From: Saccharothrix carnea
Lineage (GTDB): Bacteria; Actinomycetota; Actinomycetes; Mycobacteriales; Pseudonocardiaceae
DNA: 52,807 nucleotides
Reading direction: 5' to 3'
Assembly (NCBI RefSeq): GCF_003014735.1
Contig: NZ_PYAX01000028.1
Location: forward strand, 1 to 52,807
The notes beneath the pieces are model-generated. The model ran no database searches. It saw only the letters and a list, made by a program, of their open reading frames with translations, and was not told the DNA's origin. The translations under genes were made by a program, and so were the position numbers. How positions within the stretch are numbered: the stretch's first letter is position 1; the number at the start of each line of letters is the position of its first letter. Shown piece after piece: positions 7,801 to 16,249 of this stretch.

Positions 7801-9915
7801 TTGACTTCGTCGGAAACCGGTACGGGCCTGGTCTGGGGCCACTCGGCACTGGAACTGGTGCTGGACGTGCCCCTGGACGGTCCGGTGGCCGTGCGCACCT
7901 TGTCCGGCCGGGGCACCCGCCACCCGCACCGTGCCGCGCAGCCGTTGGTGGAGTTGCTGATCGCCGGTGCGGGACGGGCACGCGTGTCGCACCGGTTCTC
8001 GGACACCTCGCTCGGCCGGCGGCTCGTCCACATCGGCGACGCGCGCAGCCGGTTCGGGCCGTGGCACGAGCTGCGGGTCGACCAGCGCGACGACCACACC
8101 GGGCTGACCGCGGAGACCACCTTCCGGTCGGCGGACGGTGTGGGCGCGTGCCAGATCACCACCCGGGTGACCAACGGGGGCACCGAACCGGTGCTGCTGC
8201 TGGGCGTGACGTCCTTCGCCGCCGGTTTCGGTGGCCACCAGGTTGACGACCTCGACCTGGTGGCCGCCGACAGCGAGTGGCTCGGCGAGGGCCGGTGGAC
8301 CCGGCGCCCGCTGCGCGACCGCGTGCCCGACCTCAACCTCCGGTCGCACGGCCAGCACGGTCGCGGCAGGATCGCGGTCGTCAGCGCGGGCGCCTGGTCC
8401 ACCGGCACCCACCTGCCCACCGGCGGGCTGGTCGACCGCGTCGGCGGGCAGACCTGGCTGTGGCAGGTGGAGCACAACGGGCCGTGGCGGTGGGAGGTGG
8501 GCGAACGGCTCGACGGGGCGTACGTGGCCCTGCTCGGCCCGACCGACGTCGACCACCAGTGGCGGCGGCTGCTGGAACCGGGGGAGAGCTTCACCACCGT
8601 GCCGGCCTCGGTTGCGGTGTCCCACGACGGCTTGGACGGCGCCGCCGCGGAGCTGACCCGGCACCGGCGGGCACTGGTGCGACCGCACCGCGACCACACC
8701 GCGCTCCCGGTGGTGTTCAACGACTACATGAACACCCTGATGGGCGACCCGACCACGGCCAGGCTGCTGCCGCTGGTCGACGCCGCCGCGGCTGTCGGCG
8801 CCGAGGTGTTCTGCATCGACGCCGGCTGGTACGACGACGGCGCGAGCTGGTGGGACAGCGTGGGGGAGTGGCAGCCGTCGCAGACCCGGTTCCCGCGCGG
8901 CATCGAGGAAGTGCTCACCCGCATCCGCGAGCACGGCATGGTGCCCGGGCTGTGGCTGGAGCCCGAGGTCGTCGGGGTCCGCAGCCCGGTGGCCGACAAG
9001 CTGCCGGAGGAGGCTTTCCTGCGGCACGGCGGGGTGCGGGTGGTCGAGCACGACCGCTACCACCTGGACCTGCGCCACCCGGCGGCGGTCGCGCACCTGG
9101 ACGAGGTGGTCGACCGGCTGGTCGAGCAGCTCGGCGTCGGCTACTTCAAGCTGGACTACAACATCGACCCCGGCGTGGGCACCGACGTCGGCGCCGACAG
9201 CGCGGGCGACGGCCTGCTCGGCCACAACCGCGCGCACCAGGCGTGGCTGGACCGCGTCCTGGACCGCCACCCGGACCTGGTGCTGGAGAACTGCGCGTCC
9301 GGGGCGATGCGGATGGACTACGCACTGCTGTCCCGGATGCAGCTGCAGTCGACCAGCGATCAGCAGGACCCGCTGCGCTACCCGCCGATCGCGGTGGCGG
9401 CCCCGCTGTCGGTGCTGCCGGAGCAGTCGGCGAGCTGGGCCTACCCGCAGCCCGACATGTCCGCCGAGCAGGTGGCGTTCACGCTGGTCACCGGGATGCT
9501 CGGGCGGCTCTACCTGTCCGGGCACCTGGACCACACGGACGCCGGACAGCTCGACGCGGTGCGTGACGCCGTGCGCGTCCACCAGGACATCCGCGCCGAC
9601 CTGGCCAAGTCGGTGCCGGTGTGGCCGCTCGGCCTGCCCGGCTGGGAGGACCCGTGGCTCAGCCTCGGGCTGCGGACGGGTGACGTCACCTACCTCGCGG
9701 TGTGGCGCCGGACCGGCACGACGACTCCCATCACGCTCCCCCTCCGCCACCTGCGCGACCGGCAGGTCCAGGTCGAGGTGCTGTACCCGGGGCGGCTGCC
9801 CGCCTGGACCAGTGAGTGGTCCGCCGACACCGGGGCGCTGACCGTGACCCCGACCGACCGCGAACCGGCCGCCGCACGGCTGTTCCGCATCACCGCCACC
9901 GATCTACTCCCCTAG
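7801..9915 (+). CDS. Alpha-galactosidase, GH36
   Basis: 704 residues without a signal peptide, so intracellular. The N-terminal beta-supersandwich is followed by a TIM barrel with YFKLDYN (nucleophile D452) and ENCASGAMRMDYA ... QSTSDQQDP (acid/base D520), the GH36 pair; CIDAGWYDDG and GLWLEPEVV are other family blocks. It would release galactose from raffinose-type oligosaccharides taken up by the importer encoded next. Start TTG 7801 follows AGGAG at good spacing. It is the second gene of a run from 5589 to about 13093 with short gaps (34, 13, 67 and -4 bp), probably one transcript. Confidence 0.88.
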   Translation: MTSSETGTGLVWGHSALELVLDVPLDGPVAVRTLSGRGTRHPHRAAQPLVELLIAGAGRARVSHRFSDTSLGRRLVHIGDARSRFGPWHELRVDQRDDHTGLTAETTFRSADGVGACQITTRVTNGGTEPVLLLGVTSFAAGFGGHQVDDLDLVAADSEWLGEGRWTRRPLRDRVPDLNLRSHGQHGRGRIAVVSAGAWSTGTHLPTGGLVDRVGGQTWLWQVEHNGPWRWEVGERLDGAYVALLGPTDVDHQWRRLLEPGESFTTVPASVAVSHDGLDGAAAELTRHRRALVRPHRDHTALPVVFNDYMNTLMGDPTTARLLPLVDAAAAVGAEVFCIDAGWYDDGASWWDSVGEWQPSQTRFPRGIEEVLTRIREHGMVPGLWLEPEVVGVRSPVADKLPEEAFLRHGGVRVVEHDRYHLDLRHPAAVAHLDEVVDRLVEQLGVGYFKLDYNIDPGVGTDVGADSAGDGLLGHNRAHQAWLDRVLDRHPDLVLENCASGAMRMDYALLSRMQLQSTSDQQDPLRYPPIAVAAPLSVLPEQSASWAYPQPDMSAEQVAFTLVTGMLGRLYLSGHLDHTDAGQLDAVRDAVRVHQDIRADLAKSVPVWPLGLPGWEDPWLSLGLRTGDVTYLAVWRRTGTTTPITLPLRHLRDRQVQVEVLYPGRLPAWTSEWSADTGALTVTPTDREPAAARLFRITATDLLP

Positions 9916-9928
9916 AGGACCGACCACC

Positions 9929-11233
9929 ATGAAGAAGCGATTCGGCGTCGTCGCGGCAGCGCTCGCACTGGCGTTGACGGCGTGCAGCGACCCCGGCGCG
10001 GACACCTCCGCCGACACCCCCGTCACGTGGGCCGACCCCACCGCGAAGCTCGACGGTGTCGAGCTGACCATCTGGGCCGCGCAGAACAGCAACACCGTGC
10101 CCGAGTCGGTCGTCGCGGGCTTCGAGCAGGCGACCGGCGCGTCGGTCGACATCGTCACCATCCCCGACCCGTACGAGCAGGGCGTGCAGACCAAGGTGGC
10201 CACCGGTGACAAGCCGGACCTCGCGTTCTGGCAGCCGACCGCGTCCATGCTCACCGCGATCAACGCCAAGGCCAACCTGCAGCCCCTCGGCGGCGCGCCC
10301 TGGCTGCCGCAGCTCGCGCCCGCGCTGCGCGACATCACCGGCATCCTCGACCACACCCGCTACGCCGCACTGGTGACCAGCCCGGCCGTCGAGGGCGTCT
10401 ACTACAACAAGGAGGTCTTCGCCGCCAACGGCATCACCTCGACGCCGAAGGACTTCGGCGAGATGGTGGCCCTGGCGCGCACGCTCAAGGCCAAGGGCGT
10501 CACGCCGTTCCACGAGATGGCCGGTGACCGCTGGGCCACGCAGTGGTGGGTGCAGGTCCAGCTCGCCGACGCGGCGAAGGACGGCCTGTGGGAGCGGATC
10601 AACACCGGTGGTGAGACGTTCTCCGGCAAGCCGGTGCTGGACGCGATCACGAAGTACAAGTCCCTCATCGACGAGGGCCTGTTCAACGCCGACATCAAGA
10701 CCGCGAAGTTCGAGGACCAGGGCACCGCCCTGCTCGACGGCGAGGCCGCGATGGTCGTGCAGGTCGACTCCTTCTTCGGCCAGCTCCAGGCCAAGGCCGA
10801 CACCGCGACCCTGGACCGGAAGATCGGCTTCTTCCCGATCTCGCCGTCCGGCAACATCGGGACGTTCATCCCCGACCAGTCCAACGCGCTGGTCGCCTTC
10901 AAGACCGGCGACGCGAAGCGGGAAGGCGCGGCCCGGCAGCTCCTGTCCTACTGGATGGGCCCCGGCTACGAGAAGTTCGTGCAGGACCGCAAGACCGTCT
11001 CCCTCCAGCCCGCCGTGCAGAACCCGCCGGGAGTGCCCCAGGCGCTGCTCGACGTGCACGCCGCACTGCCCACGGCCGTCGGTTCGATGCAGGCGCTGGC
11101 CGTGGCCAACCCGGACCTCTACCTCAACCTCGCCGACATGATCACCGGCACCATGACCCCCGAGCAGGTGGCCGAAGCCACCCAGAACCAGTTCGAACAA
11201 CTCGCCAAGGCCGCCGGCGTCCCCGGCTTCTGA
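9929..11233 (+). CDS. Sugar ABC transporter substrate-binding lipoprotein
   Basis: 434 residues, with a lipoprotein signal MKKRFGVVAAALALALTAC (lipobox LTAC, Cys19) and a family 1 extracellular solute-binding fold (TIWAAQNSNTVPESVVAGFEQ, then GVYYNKEVFAANGI). It captures an oligosaccharide at the membrane face for the two permeases that follow. The neighbouring GH36, fructokinase and GH32 suggest raffinose-family sugars or fructo-oligosaccharides, but that is inference. No ATPase is encoded here; actinomycetes often share one MsiK-type ATPase among several importers. Confidence 0.88.
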   Translation: MKKRFGVVAAALALALTACSDPGADTSADTPVTWADPTAKLDGVELTIWAAQNSNTVPESVVAGFEQATGASVDIVTIPDPYEQGVQTKVATGDKPDLAFWQPTASMLTAINAKANLQPLGGAPWLPQLAPALRDITGILDHTRYAALVTSPAVEGVYYNKEVFAANGITSTPKDFGEMVALARTLKAKGVTPFHEMAGDRWATQWWVQVQLADAAKDGLWERINTGGETFSGKPVLDAITKYKSLIDEGLFNADIKTAKFEDQGTALLDGEAAMVVQVDSFFGQLQAKADTATLDRKIGFFPISPSGNIGTFIPDQSNALVAFKTGDAKREGAARQLLSYWMGPGYEKFVQDRKTVSLQPAVQNPPGVPQALLDVHAALPTAVGSMQALAVANPDLYLNLADMITGTMTPEQVAEATQNQFEQLAKAAGVPGF

Positions 11234-11274
11234 CCGGACGCGCGCCGGGCGCGGCCCTCGCGTCCGGCGCGCGC
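11234..11274 (+). promoter_or_regulatory. Intercistronic GC hairpin with two alternative stems
   Basis: Two exact 9-bp stems are possible and mutually exclusive: 11234-11242 with 11259-11267, and 11240-11248 with 11264-11272. Located between the binding-protein gene and the permease genes, it may protect the upstream mRNA or reduce read-through, keeping binding protein in excess over permeases. Confidence 0.5.
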
Positions 11275-11300
11275 CACCCCTCTCAAGGAGCTCCACCGCG

Positions 11301-12251
11301 ATGTCCACGGCCCAGCAGACACCGGTGCCGGTCCACTCCGGCACGCAGACACCCGCGCCGGTGCCCCGGCGCCCTCCCGGCACCGCGCACCGGCGCACGC
11401 ACCCGATGTGGTTCATCGCACCGGCGCTCGCGATCCTCGGCGTGTTCTTCTTCCTGCCGACCCTGTTCAACTTCGTCTACGCGTTCACCGACTGGTCCAG
11501 CTTCAAGAGCGACATCAACGCGGTCGGCATCGAGAACTTCACCGACCTGGCCGCGGACGGCACCCTGTTCAGCGCCCTGCGGATCACCGTCGTCTACGCG
11601 GTCCTGGTCGCGGTGTTCCAGAACGCGTTCGGCTTCGCGCTGGCCGTCCTGCTCGAACGCGACACCCGGCTCAACCGGGTCGTCCGGGTCTTCTTCCTCA
11701 TCCCGGTGCTGATGTCCGCCCTCGCCGTGGGTTACGTCTTCCAGGCCCTGCTCAAACCGGACGGCAGCCTCAACCAGCTGATCGAGGCCGTCACCCGACA
11801 CCCGTTCCAGTACGCCTGGCTGGGTGATACGACCTGGACGATCGTCGTGGTCGCGGTGATCCACGCGTGGAAGTGGATGGGTCTGTCCATGCTCATCTAC
11901 CTGGCCGGACTCAAGACGATCCCCGAGGACCTGCTGGAGGCCGCCCACATCGACGGCGCGTCGCGCTGGCGGGCGTTCTGGGCGATCAAATCTCCGCTGC
12001 TGGCGCCCGCCGTGACGTTCAACGTCGCCACCGCGCTGCTGGGCTCGATGAACGGCTTCGACATCGTGCAGGCCACCACCGGCGGCGGACCGGCCCGCAC
12101 CACCGAAATCCTCAACATCTTCATCTACCGGACCTTCGGCCAGGGCCTCTTCGCCCAGGCCACCACCATGAGCCTGGTGCTGTTCCTGCTCGTCGCGCTC
12201 ATGGCGTTCCCGGTCATCCGCTTCCTGCGCAAGCGCGAGGAGATCCTGTGA
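11301..12251 (+). CDS. Sugar ABC transporter permease (MalF type)
   Basis: 316 residues with about six membrane segments, the first at WFIAPALAILGVFFFLPTLF. The cytoplasmic EAA loop reads EDLLEAAHIDGASRWRAFWAIKSPLL, the contact site for the ATPase. A long proline-rich N-terminal tail (about 35 residues) precedes the first helix. Ribosome site CAAGGAG. Its TGA overlaps the GTG of the next permease by 4 bp, so the two are translationally coupled. Confidence 0.9.
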   Translation: MSTAQQTPVPVHSGTQTPAPVPRRPPGTAHRRTHPMWFIAPALAILGVFFFLPTLFNFVYAFTDWSSFKSDINAVGIENFTDLAADGTLFSALRITVVYAVLVAVFQNAFGFALAVLLERDTRLNRVVRVFFLIPVLMSALAVGYVFQALLKPDGSLNQLIEAVTRHPFQYAWLGDTTWTIVVVAVIHAWKWMGLSMLIYLAGLKTIPEDLLEAAHIDGASRWRAFWAIKSPLLAPAVTFNVATALLGSMNGFDIVQATTGGGPARTTEILNIFIYRTFGQGLFAQATTMSLVLFLLVALMAFPVIRFLRKREEIL

Positions 12252-13093
12252 CGACAGCACCACGGCTCAGCGACGCACGCGTGTGGACCCGGCTCCAGCC
12301 GTTCGTGGCGGTACTGCTCGGCGCGATCGTCATCGGCATACCCCTGTGGCTCGTCGTCGTCACCGCGGGCAAGTCGCAGGGCGAAGCACTGGCCCCGAAC
12401 CTCGCGCTGCCCTCGCAGTGGCACCTGTGGGAGAACTTCGCCACCGTGTGGACCGCCGGCGAGATCCCGGCCGCCTTCTTCGGCAGCCTGCTCGTCGTCG
12501 TGCCCACCGTCGCCGGCGTCCTCGTCGTCGGATCGCTCGCCTCCTGGGTGCTGGCCCGCCGCGCCACCCGCCTCACCGCCGTGCTCTACGCCCTGGCCAT
12601 CAGCGGGATCGTGCTGCCGCCCGCCGTGGTCACCGTGGTCCTCCTCCTGCGCCACCTCGGTCTCGCGGGCACCGCCCTCGGCATGATCGGCGTCTACACG
12701 GGCATCTACCTGTCCACGGTGATCTTCTTCGTCACCGGTTTCGTCCGCACGATCCCGGTGTCGCTGGAGGAGGCCGCCCAGATCGACGGCGCAGGCCCGT
12801 TCACCGTGTTCCGCCGGGTCGTGCTGCCCATGCTGCGCCCGGTGCTGGCCACCGCCACCATCCTCATCTGCCTCTACGTGTGGAACGACGTCTTCTACGC
12901 GTTCTTCGTCGTCGGCGGCCGACTCGACACCTTGCCGCTCAACCTGTTCCGCGTCGCGAGCGCCGGGCTCTACCTGAACAACTGGCACCTCGTCTTCGCC
13001 TACGTGATCCTCATGAGCCTCCCGCTGGTCGCCGTGTTCGTCGTGGCGCAGCGAAAGATCATCTCCGGCATCACCAGCGGTGCCGTGAAGTAG
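12248..13093 (+). CDS. Sugar ABC transporter permease (MalG type)
   Basis: 281 residues with six predicted membrane segments and the EAA motif VSLEEAAQIDGAGPFTVFRR. GTG 12248 overlaps the upstream stop. It ends the likely operon of glycosidase, alpha-galactosidase and importer; the next gene follows 189 bp later and has its own operator. Confidence 0.9.
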   Translation: MTTAPRLSDARVWTRLQPFVAVLLGAIVIGIPLWLVVVTAGKSQGEALAPNLALPSQWHLWENFATVWTAGEIPAAFFGSLLVVVPTVAGVLVVGSLASWVLARRATRLTAVLYALAISGIVLPPAVVTVVLLLRHLGLAGTALGMIGVYTGIYLSTVIFFVTGFVRTIPVSLEEAAQIDGAGPFTVFRRVVLPMLRPVLATATILICLYVWNDVFYAFFVVGGRLDTLPLNLFRVASAGLYLNNWHLVFAYVILMSLPLVAVFVVAQRKIISGITSGAVK

Positions 13094-13156
13094 GCGGACC
13101 GCGCCCGGGTAACGCTTGTGTAACGGCAGCTTGTCGTGAGCTGGGCCACGAAGCTA

Positions 13157-13174
13157 GCGTCAACGATGACTTAA
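13157..13174. promoter_or_regulatory. Imperfect operator copy
   Basis: GTCAACGATGAC at 13159-13170 differs from its own reverse complement at only one central pair and matches the core of the perfect operator 70 bp downstream (GTCAACGTTGAC) at 11 of 12 positions. A second binding site for the same regulator is likely. Confidence 0.5.
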
Positions 13175-13230
13175 CGAAAGTCGCCACTGGCAAATGATCT
13201 AAGAAGCGCTTCGCCGTGCCTGCCGCTCTA

Positions 13231-13250
13231 TTACGTCAACGTTGACGTAA
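13231..13250. promoter_or_regulatory. Perfect 20-bp palindromic operator upstream of fructokinase
   Basis: TTACGTCAACGTTGACGTAA is an exact 20-bp palindrome with a central CG, typical of LacI-family operators, 32 bp before the fructokinase start. A weaker 10-bp palindrome, GAAGCGCTTC, lies at 13203-13212. The cognate regulator may be either LacI protein in this window or one elsewhere. Confidence 0.75.
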
Positions 13251-13282
13251 AGGATGGTCACCTCACCGACAAGGAACTCCAC

Positions 13283-14224
13283 ATGATCATCGTTGGTGGC
13301 GAGGCCCTGGTGGACCTCGTGCCCGACCGCTCCGGCGGCTACCTCCCCATCCCCGGTGGCAGCCCCGCCAACACCGCGGTCGGCCTCGGCAGGCTCGGCA
13401 CGCCGACCGCGCTGCTGGCGCGCCTGGCCGACGATCGCCTGGGCGCACTGCTGCGCGCTCACCTCGAAACCTCCAACGTCGACCTGCGCTACCTCGCCGC
13501 GTCGACCGCGCCGACGACGCTCGCCGTGGTGGACGTCGACCGGGACGGCGTGGCGGACTACTCGTTCTACATCGACGGTTGCGCAGACGGCGGTTGGCAG
13601 GTGGCCGACCTGCCGTCCGCTCTCCCGCCGGACGCGGCACTGCACGTGGGCGGGTCCTTCGCCCTCGCGGTCGAGCCGATGGCCGCGGTGTTCGAAACCC
13701 TGCTGTCCCGTGAACACCCCCAACGCGTCATCACCTTCGACCCCAACATCCGTCCGTCGCTCATCGGCGACGACACCGCCGTGCGGGCCCGGTTGCGGCG
13801 CTGGCTCGGCATGGTCGACGTCGTCAAGGTCAGCGCCGACGACCTGCGGTGGATCGCCCCCGGCCGCCCCCTCGCCGACGTCGTGTCCGAGTGGCACGAC
13901 CAAGGGGCCGCTCTCGTCGTCGTGACCCGCGGAGCGGAGGGCGTCCACGCCTCCGGGCCCACCGGCCACGTCGACCTGCCCGCCCTGCCCGTCGACGTCG
14001 TCGACACCGTGGGTGCCGGGGACGCCTTCATGGCGGGCCTGCTGGCCGCCTTCGACCGCAACGACCTGCTCACCCGGACCAACCTGACCACCGTGACCCA
14101 CGTCGAGCTGACCGACACCGTCACCTACGCCCAACGCGTCGCGGCCATCACCTGCACCCGCCCCGGCGCCGACTCACCGTGGTTCGACGAACTGCTCCCC
14201 GATGAAGTCCGCTGCGTGACCTGA
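13283..14224 (+). CDS. Fructokinase-type PfkB-family carbohydrate kinase
   Basis: 313 residues. The start IIVGGEALVDLVPDRSGGYLPIPGGSPANTAVGLGRLG is the PfkB substrate-binding region. The C-terminal signature DTVGAGDAFMAGLLAAF carries the anion hole and the catalytic base, Asp in GAGD. It would phosphorylate fructose released by the GH32 enzyme encoded next. Ribosome site AAGGAA. It is preceded by a perfect 20-bp operator, and GH32 follows 56 bp after. Confidence 0.88.
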   Translation: MIIVGGEALVDLVPDRSGGYLPIPGGSPANTAVGLGRLGTPTALLARLADDRLGALLRAHLETSNVDLRYLAASTAPTTLAVVDVDRDGVADYSFYIDGCADGGWQVADLPSALPPDAALHVGGSFALAVEPMAAVFETLLSREHPQRVITFDPNIRPSLIGDDTAVRARLRRWLGMVDVVKVSADDLRWIAPGRPLADVVSEWHDQGAALVVVTRGAEGVHASGPTGHVDLPALPVDVVDTVGAGDAFMAGLLAAFDRNDLLTRTNLTTVTHVELTDTVTYAQRVAAITCTRPGADSPWFDELLPDEVRCVT

Positions 14225-14280
14225 GCCCGGACCGCCCCGAAGCAAGCTCCCCCTTCCCGCCGACGTGAAGTGAGGCCGGC

Positions 14281-16176
14281 ATGCGCAGATTCCTCAAGCG
14301 ATCGCCCAGGCGTCGCACCACCACCGTGATGGCCGTGGCGATCCTGGTCGCGATCACCGCCATCGCCGCGCCCTCGGCGCAAGCGGCGCCCTACCCGGAG
14401 TACCCCTACGACGCGACCGACTACAACGAGCCGTTGCGCGGCCAGTTCCACTTCAGCTCGCAAGGCGGCTGGATGAACGACGTGAACGCGCCGCTGTACC
14501 ACAACGGCGTCTACCACCTGTTCTACCAGCACAACCCGCACGGCATGTACTGGGACACGATGCACTGGGGTCACGCGACCAGTCGGGATCTCGTGCACTG
14601 GACGCAGCAGCCGATCGCCCTGGAGCCGAGCCTGCACAACGCCACGCTGTTCTCCGGCGGCGGCTGGGTCGACCACAACAACGTCACCGGTCTCAAGACC
14701 GGCACCGAGGCGCCGATCCTGTTGTTCACCAACACCAACGGTGTCTCGATCGCCTACAGCACCGATGGCGCGCGAACGTTCCGGATGTACAACGGCGGCG
14801 CCAAGGTGATCTCCACGCCGTACGAGTCCCGCGACCCCAAGGTCTACTGGGACGCGGCACGCAACCGGTGGGGCATGGTCTTCTGGGGCAACGAAGGCGG
14901 CAACACCGCGAAGTTCTACAGCTCCACGAACCTGCTCGACTGGACCTACCGCGGCGAGTACCGCGCCGACTGGCTGTTCGAGTGCCCCGACCTCTACCAA
15001 CTCCCCGTCGACGGCAACACCGCCAACCCGAAGTGGGTGTTGCAGGACGCCAGTGGCGAGTACGTGATCGGCACGCTGAACAGCGCCGGTGTCTTCGTGC
15101 CGGACGCCGGCTGGTCGCGACCGCAGCGGATGGACGTGGGACGCACCGACTTCGGCGGGACCGCCTACGCCGGGCTCACCTTCACCAACATGCCCGACAA
15201 CCGGGTGGTCCAGATGTTCTGGCAGCCCGGCAACAAGGGCGCCACCTGGACCGGCAACGCCTCCTTCCCCGCCCAGCTCGGCCTGCGGACGTTCCCCGAA
15301 GGCATCCGGGTCACCCGCAACCCCGTCACCGAGATCTCGACCATCCGCCAGCCGGCGCAGACCTGGAGCAACCTGACCATCTCCAACGACCTCGCCACCA
15401 ACCCGTTCAACGGCATCTCCGCCGACACCTACGAGATCGAGGCGACCTACGACCTCGCGGGAGCCACGGCCACCGACTTCGGCTTCGAGCTGCACCGACG
15501 CGCCGACGGCACCCGTGACGCGGCGATCGGCTACGACCGCGTCCGGCAGACCCTCGCCGACGCACCCATGCCACCGGTGGACAACCGCGTCAAGCTGCGG
15601 GTCCTCGTCGACCGCGGGCAGCTGGAGACCTTCGGCAACGACGGCAAGGTCTCGGTCACCGACAACGTCGACTTCGACTCTTCCAGCCGCAGCCTGGGCA
15701 TCCGCACCTACGCCAACAACGGCACGGTCCGCCTCGAATCACTGACGTTCCGGCGGCTGGGCAAGGCCTGGAGCAGCGCACCGAGCGGACGGGACCAGGG
15801 CGTCGGCATGATCAAGTGGAACGGCGCGAACAAGTGCGTCGACCGTGACAACGCCACCGCTCTCGTCCTGATCTGGGACTGCTGGAACGGCACCAACCAG
15901 CGCTGGACGTTCACCGCCGCCGGGAAGATCAAGATCGGCAACGAGTGCCTCGACCAACCCGGTGAGACCATCGGCAACGGCGCCAGGCTCAAGACGCACC
16001 CCTGCTGGGGCGGTGACAACCAGCGCTGGATCCGCATCGGCACGAACCAGTACCAGAACTCGTGGTCCAAGCGCTGCCTCGACCTCGACGCCGGCAACGC
16101 CACCAACGGCCGCCAACTGCAGGTGTGGGACTGCGTCGGCGGCCCGAACCAGACGTGGAGCATGCCGACCAACTGA
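14281..16176 (+). CDS. Secreted GH32 fructanase (levanase/inulinase type) with CBM13 lectin domain
   Basis: 631 residues with a signal peptide (VMAVAILVAITAIAAPSAQA). The GH32 five-bladed propeller carries WMNDVNAP (nucleophile D67), the RDPK block (R184, D185, transition-state stabiliser) and ECPDLY (acid/base E234). The beta-sandwich follows to about residue 495. A ricin-type CBM13 then ends the protein, with its QxW marks in NQRWTF, NQRWIR and NQTWSM. It releases fructose from levan, inulin or sucrose outside the cell. It is paired with the fructokinase upstream. Confidence 0.92.
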   Translation: MRRFLKRSPRRRTTTVMAVAILVAITAIAAPSAQAAPYPEYPYDATDYNEPLRGQFHFSSQGGWMNDVNAPLYHNGVYHLFYQHNPHGMYWDTMHWGHATSRDLVHWTQQPIALEPSLHNATLFSGGGWVDHNNVTGLKTGTEAPILLFTNTNGVSIAYSTDGARTFRMYNGGAKVISTPYESRDPKVYWDAARNRWGMVFWGNEGGNTAKFYSSTNLLDWTYRGEYRADWLFECPDLYQLPVDGNTANPKWVLQDASGEYVIGTLNSAGVFVPDAGWSRPQRMDVGRTDFGGTAYAGLTFTNMPDNRVVQMFWQPGNKGATWTGNASFPAQLGLRTFPEGIRVTRNPVTEISTIRQPAQTWSNLTISNDLATNPFNGISADTYEIEATYDLAGATATDFGFELHRRADGTRDAAIGYDRVRQTLADAPMPPVDNRVKLRVLVDRGQLETFGNDGKVSVTDNVDFDSSSRSLGIRTYANNGTVRLESLTFRRLGKAWSSAPSGRDQGVGMIKWNGANKCVDRDNATALVLIWDCWNGTNQRWTFTAAGKIKIGNECLDQPGETIGNGARLKTHPCWGGDNQRWIRIGTNQYQNSWSKRCLDLDAGNATNGRQLQVWDCVGGPNQTWSMPTN

Positions 16177-16189
16177 GGACAAACGGTCC

Positions 16190-16225
16190 GACGCGGGGTG
16201 GGCGGTCGCACCTCCACCCTGCGTC
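16190..16225. terminator. Terminator hairpin between convergent genes
   Basis: Bases 16190-16201 pair with 16214-16225 at 11 of 12 positions around a 12-nt loop, between the stops of GH32 (+) and the LacI gene (-). Confidence 0.65.
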
Positions 16226-16249
16226 CCGCCACTTCGTGACCAGGCGGCT

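Noticed and set aside
5508..8720. Very long open frame on the - strand across the glycosidase and alpha-galactosidase genes
   Set aside because: It is the antisense shadow of two well-identified enzymes in GC-rich DNA; its protein is arginine/valine/histidine-biased with no domain. The same holds for the other long antisense frames over 17555-20383 and 42504-44069.
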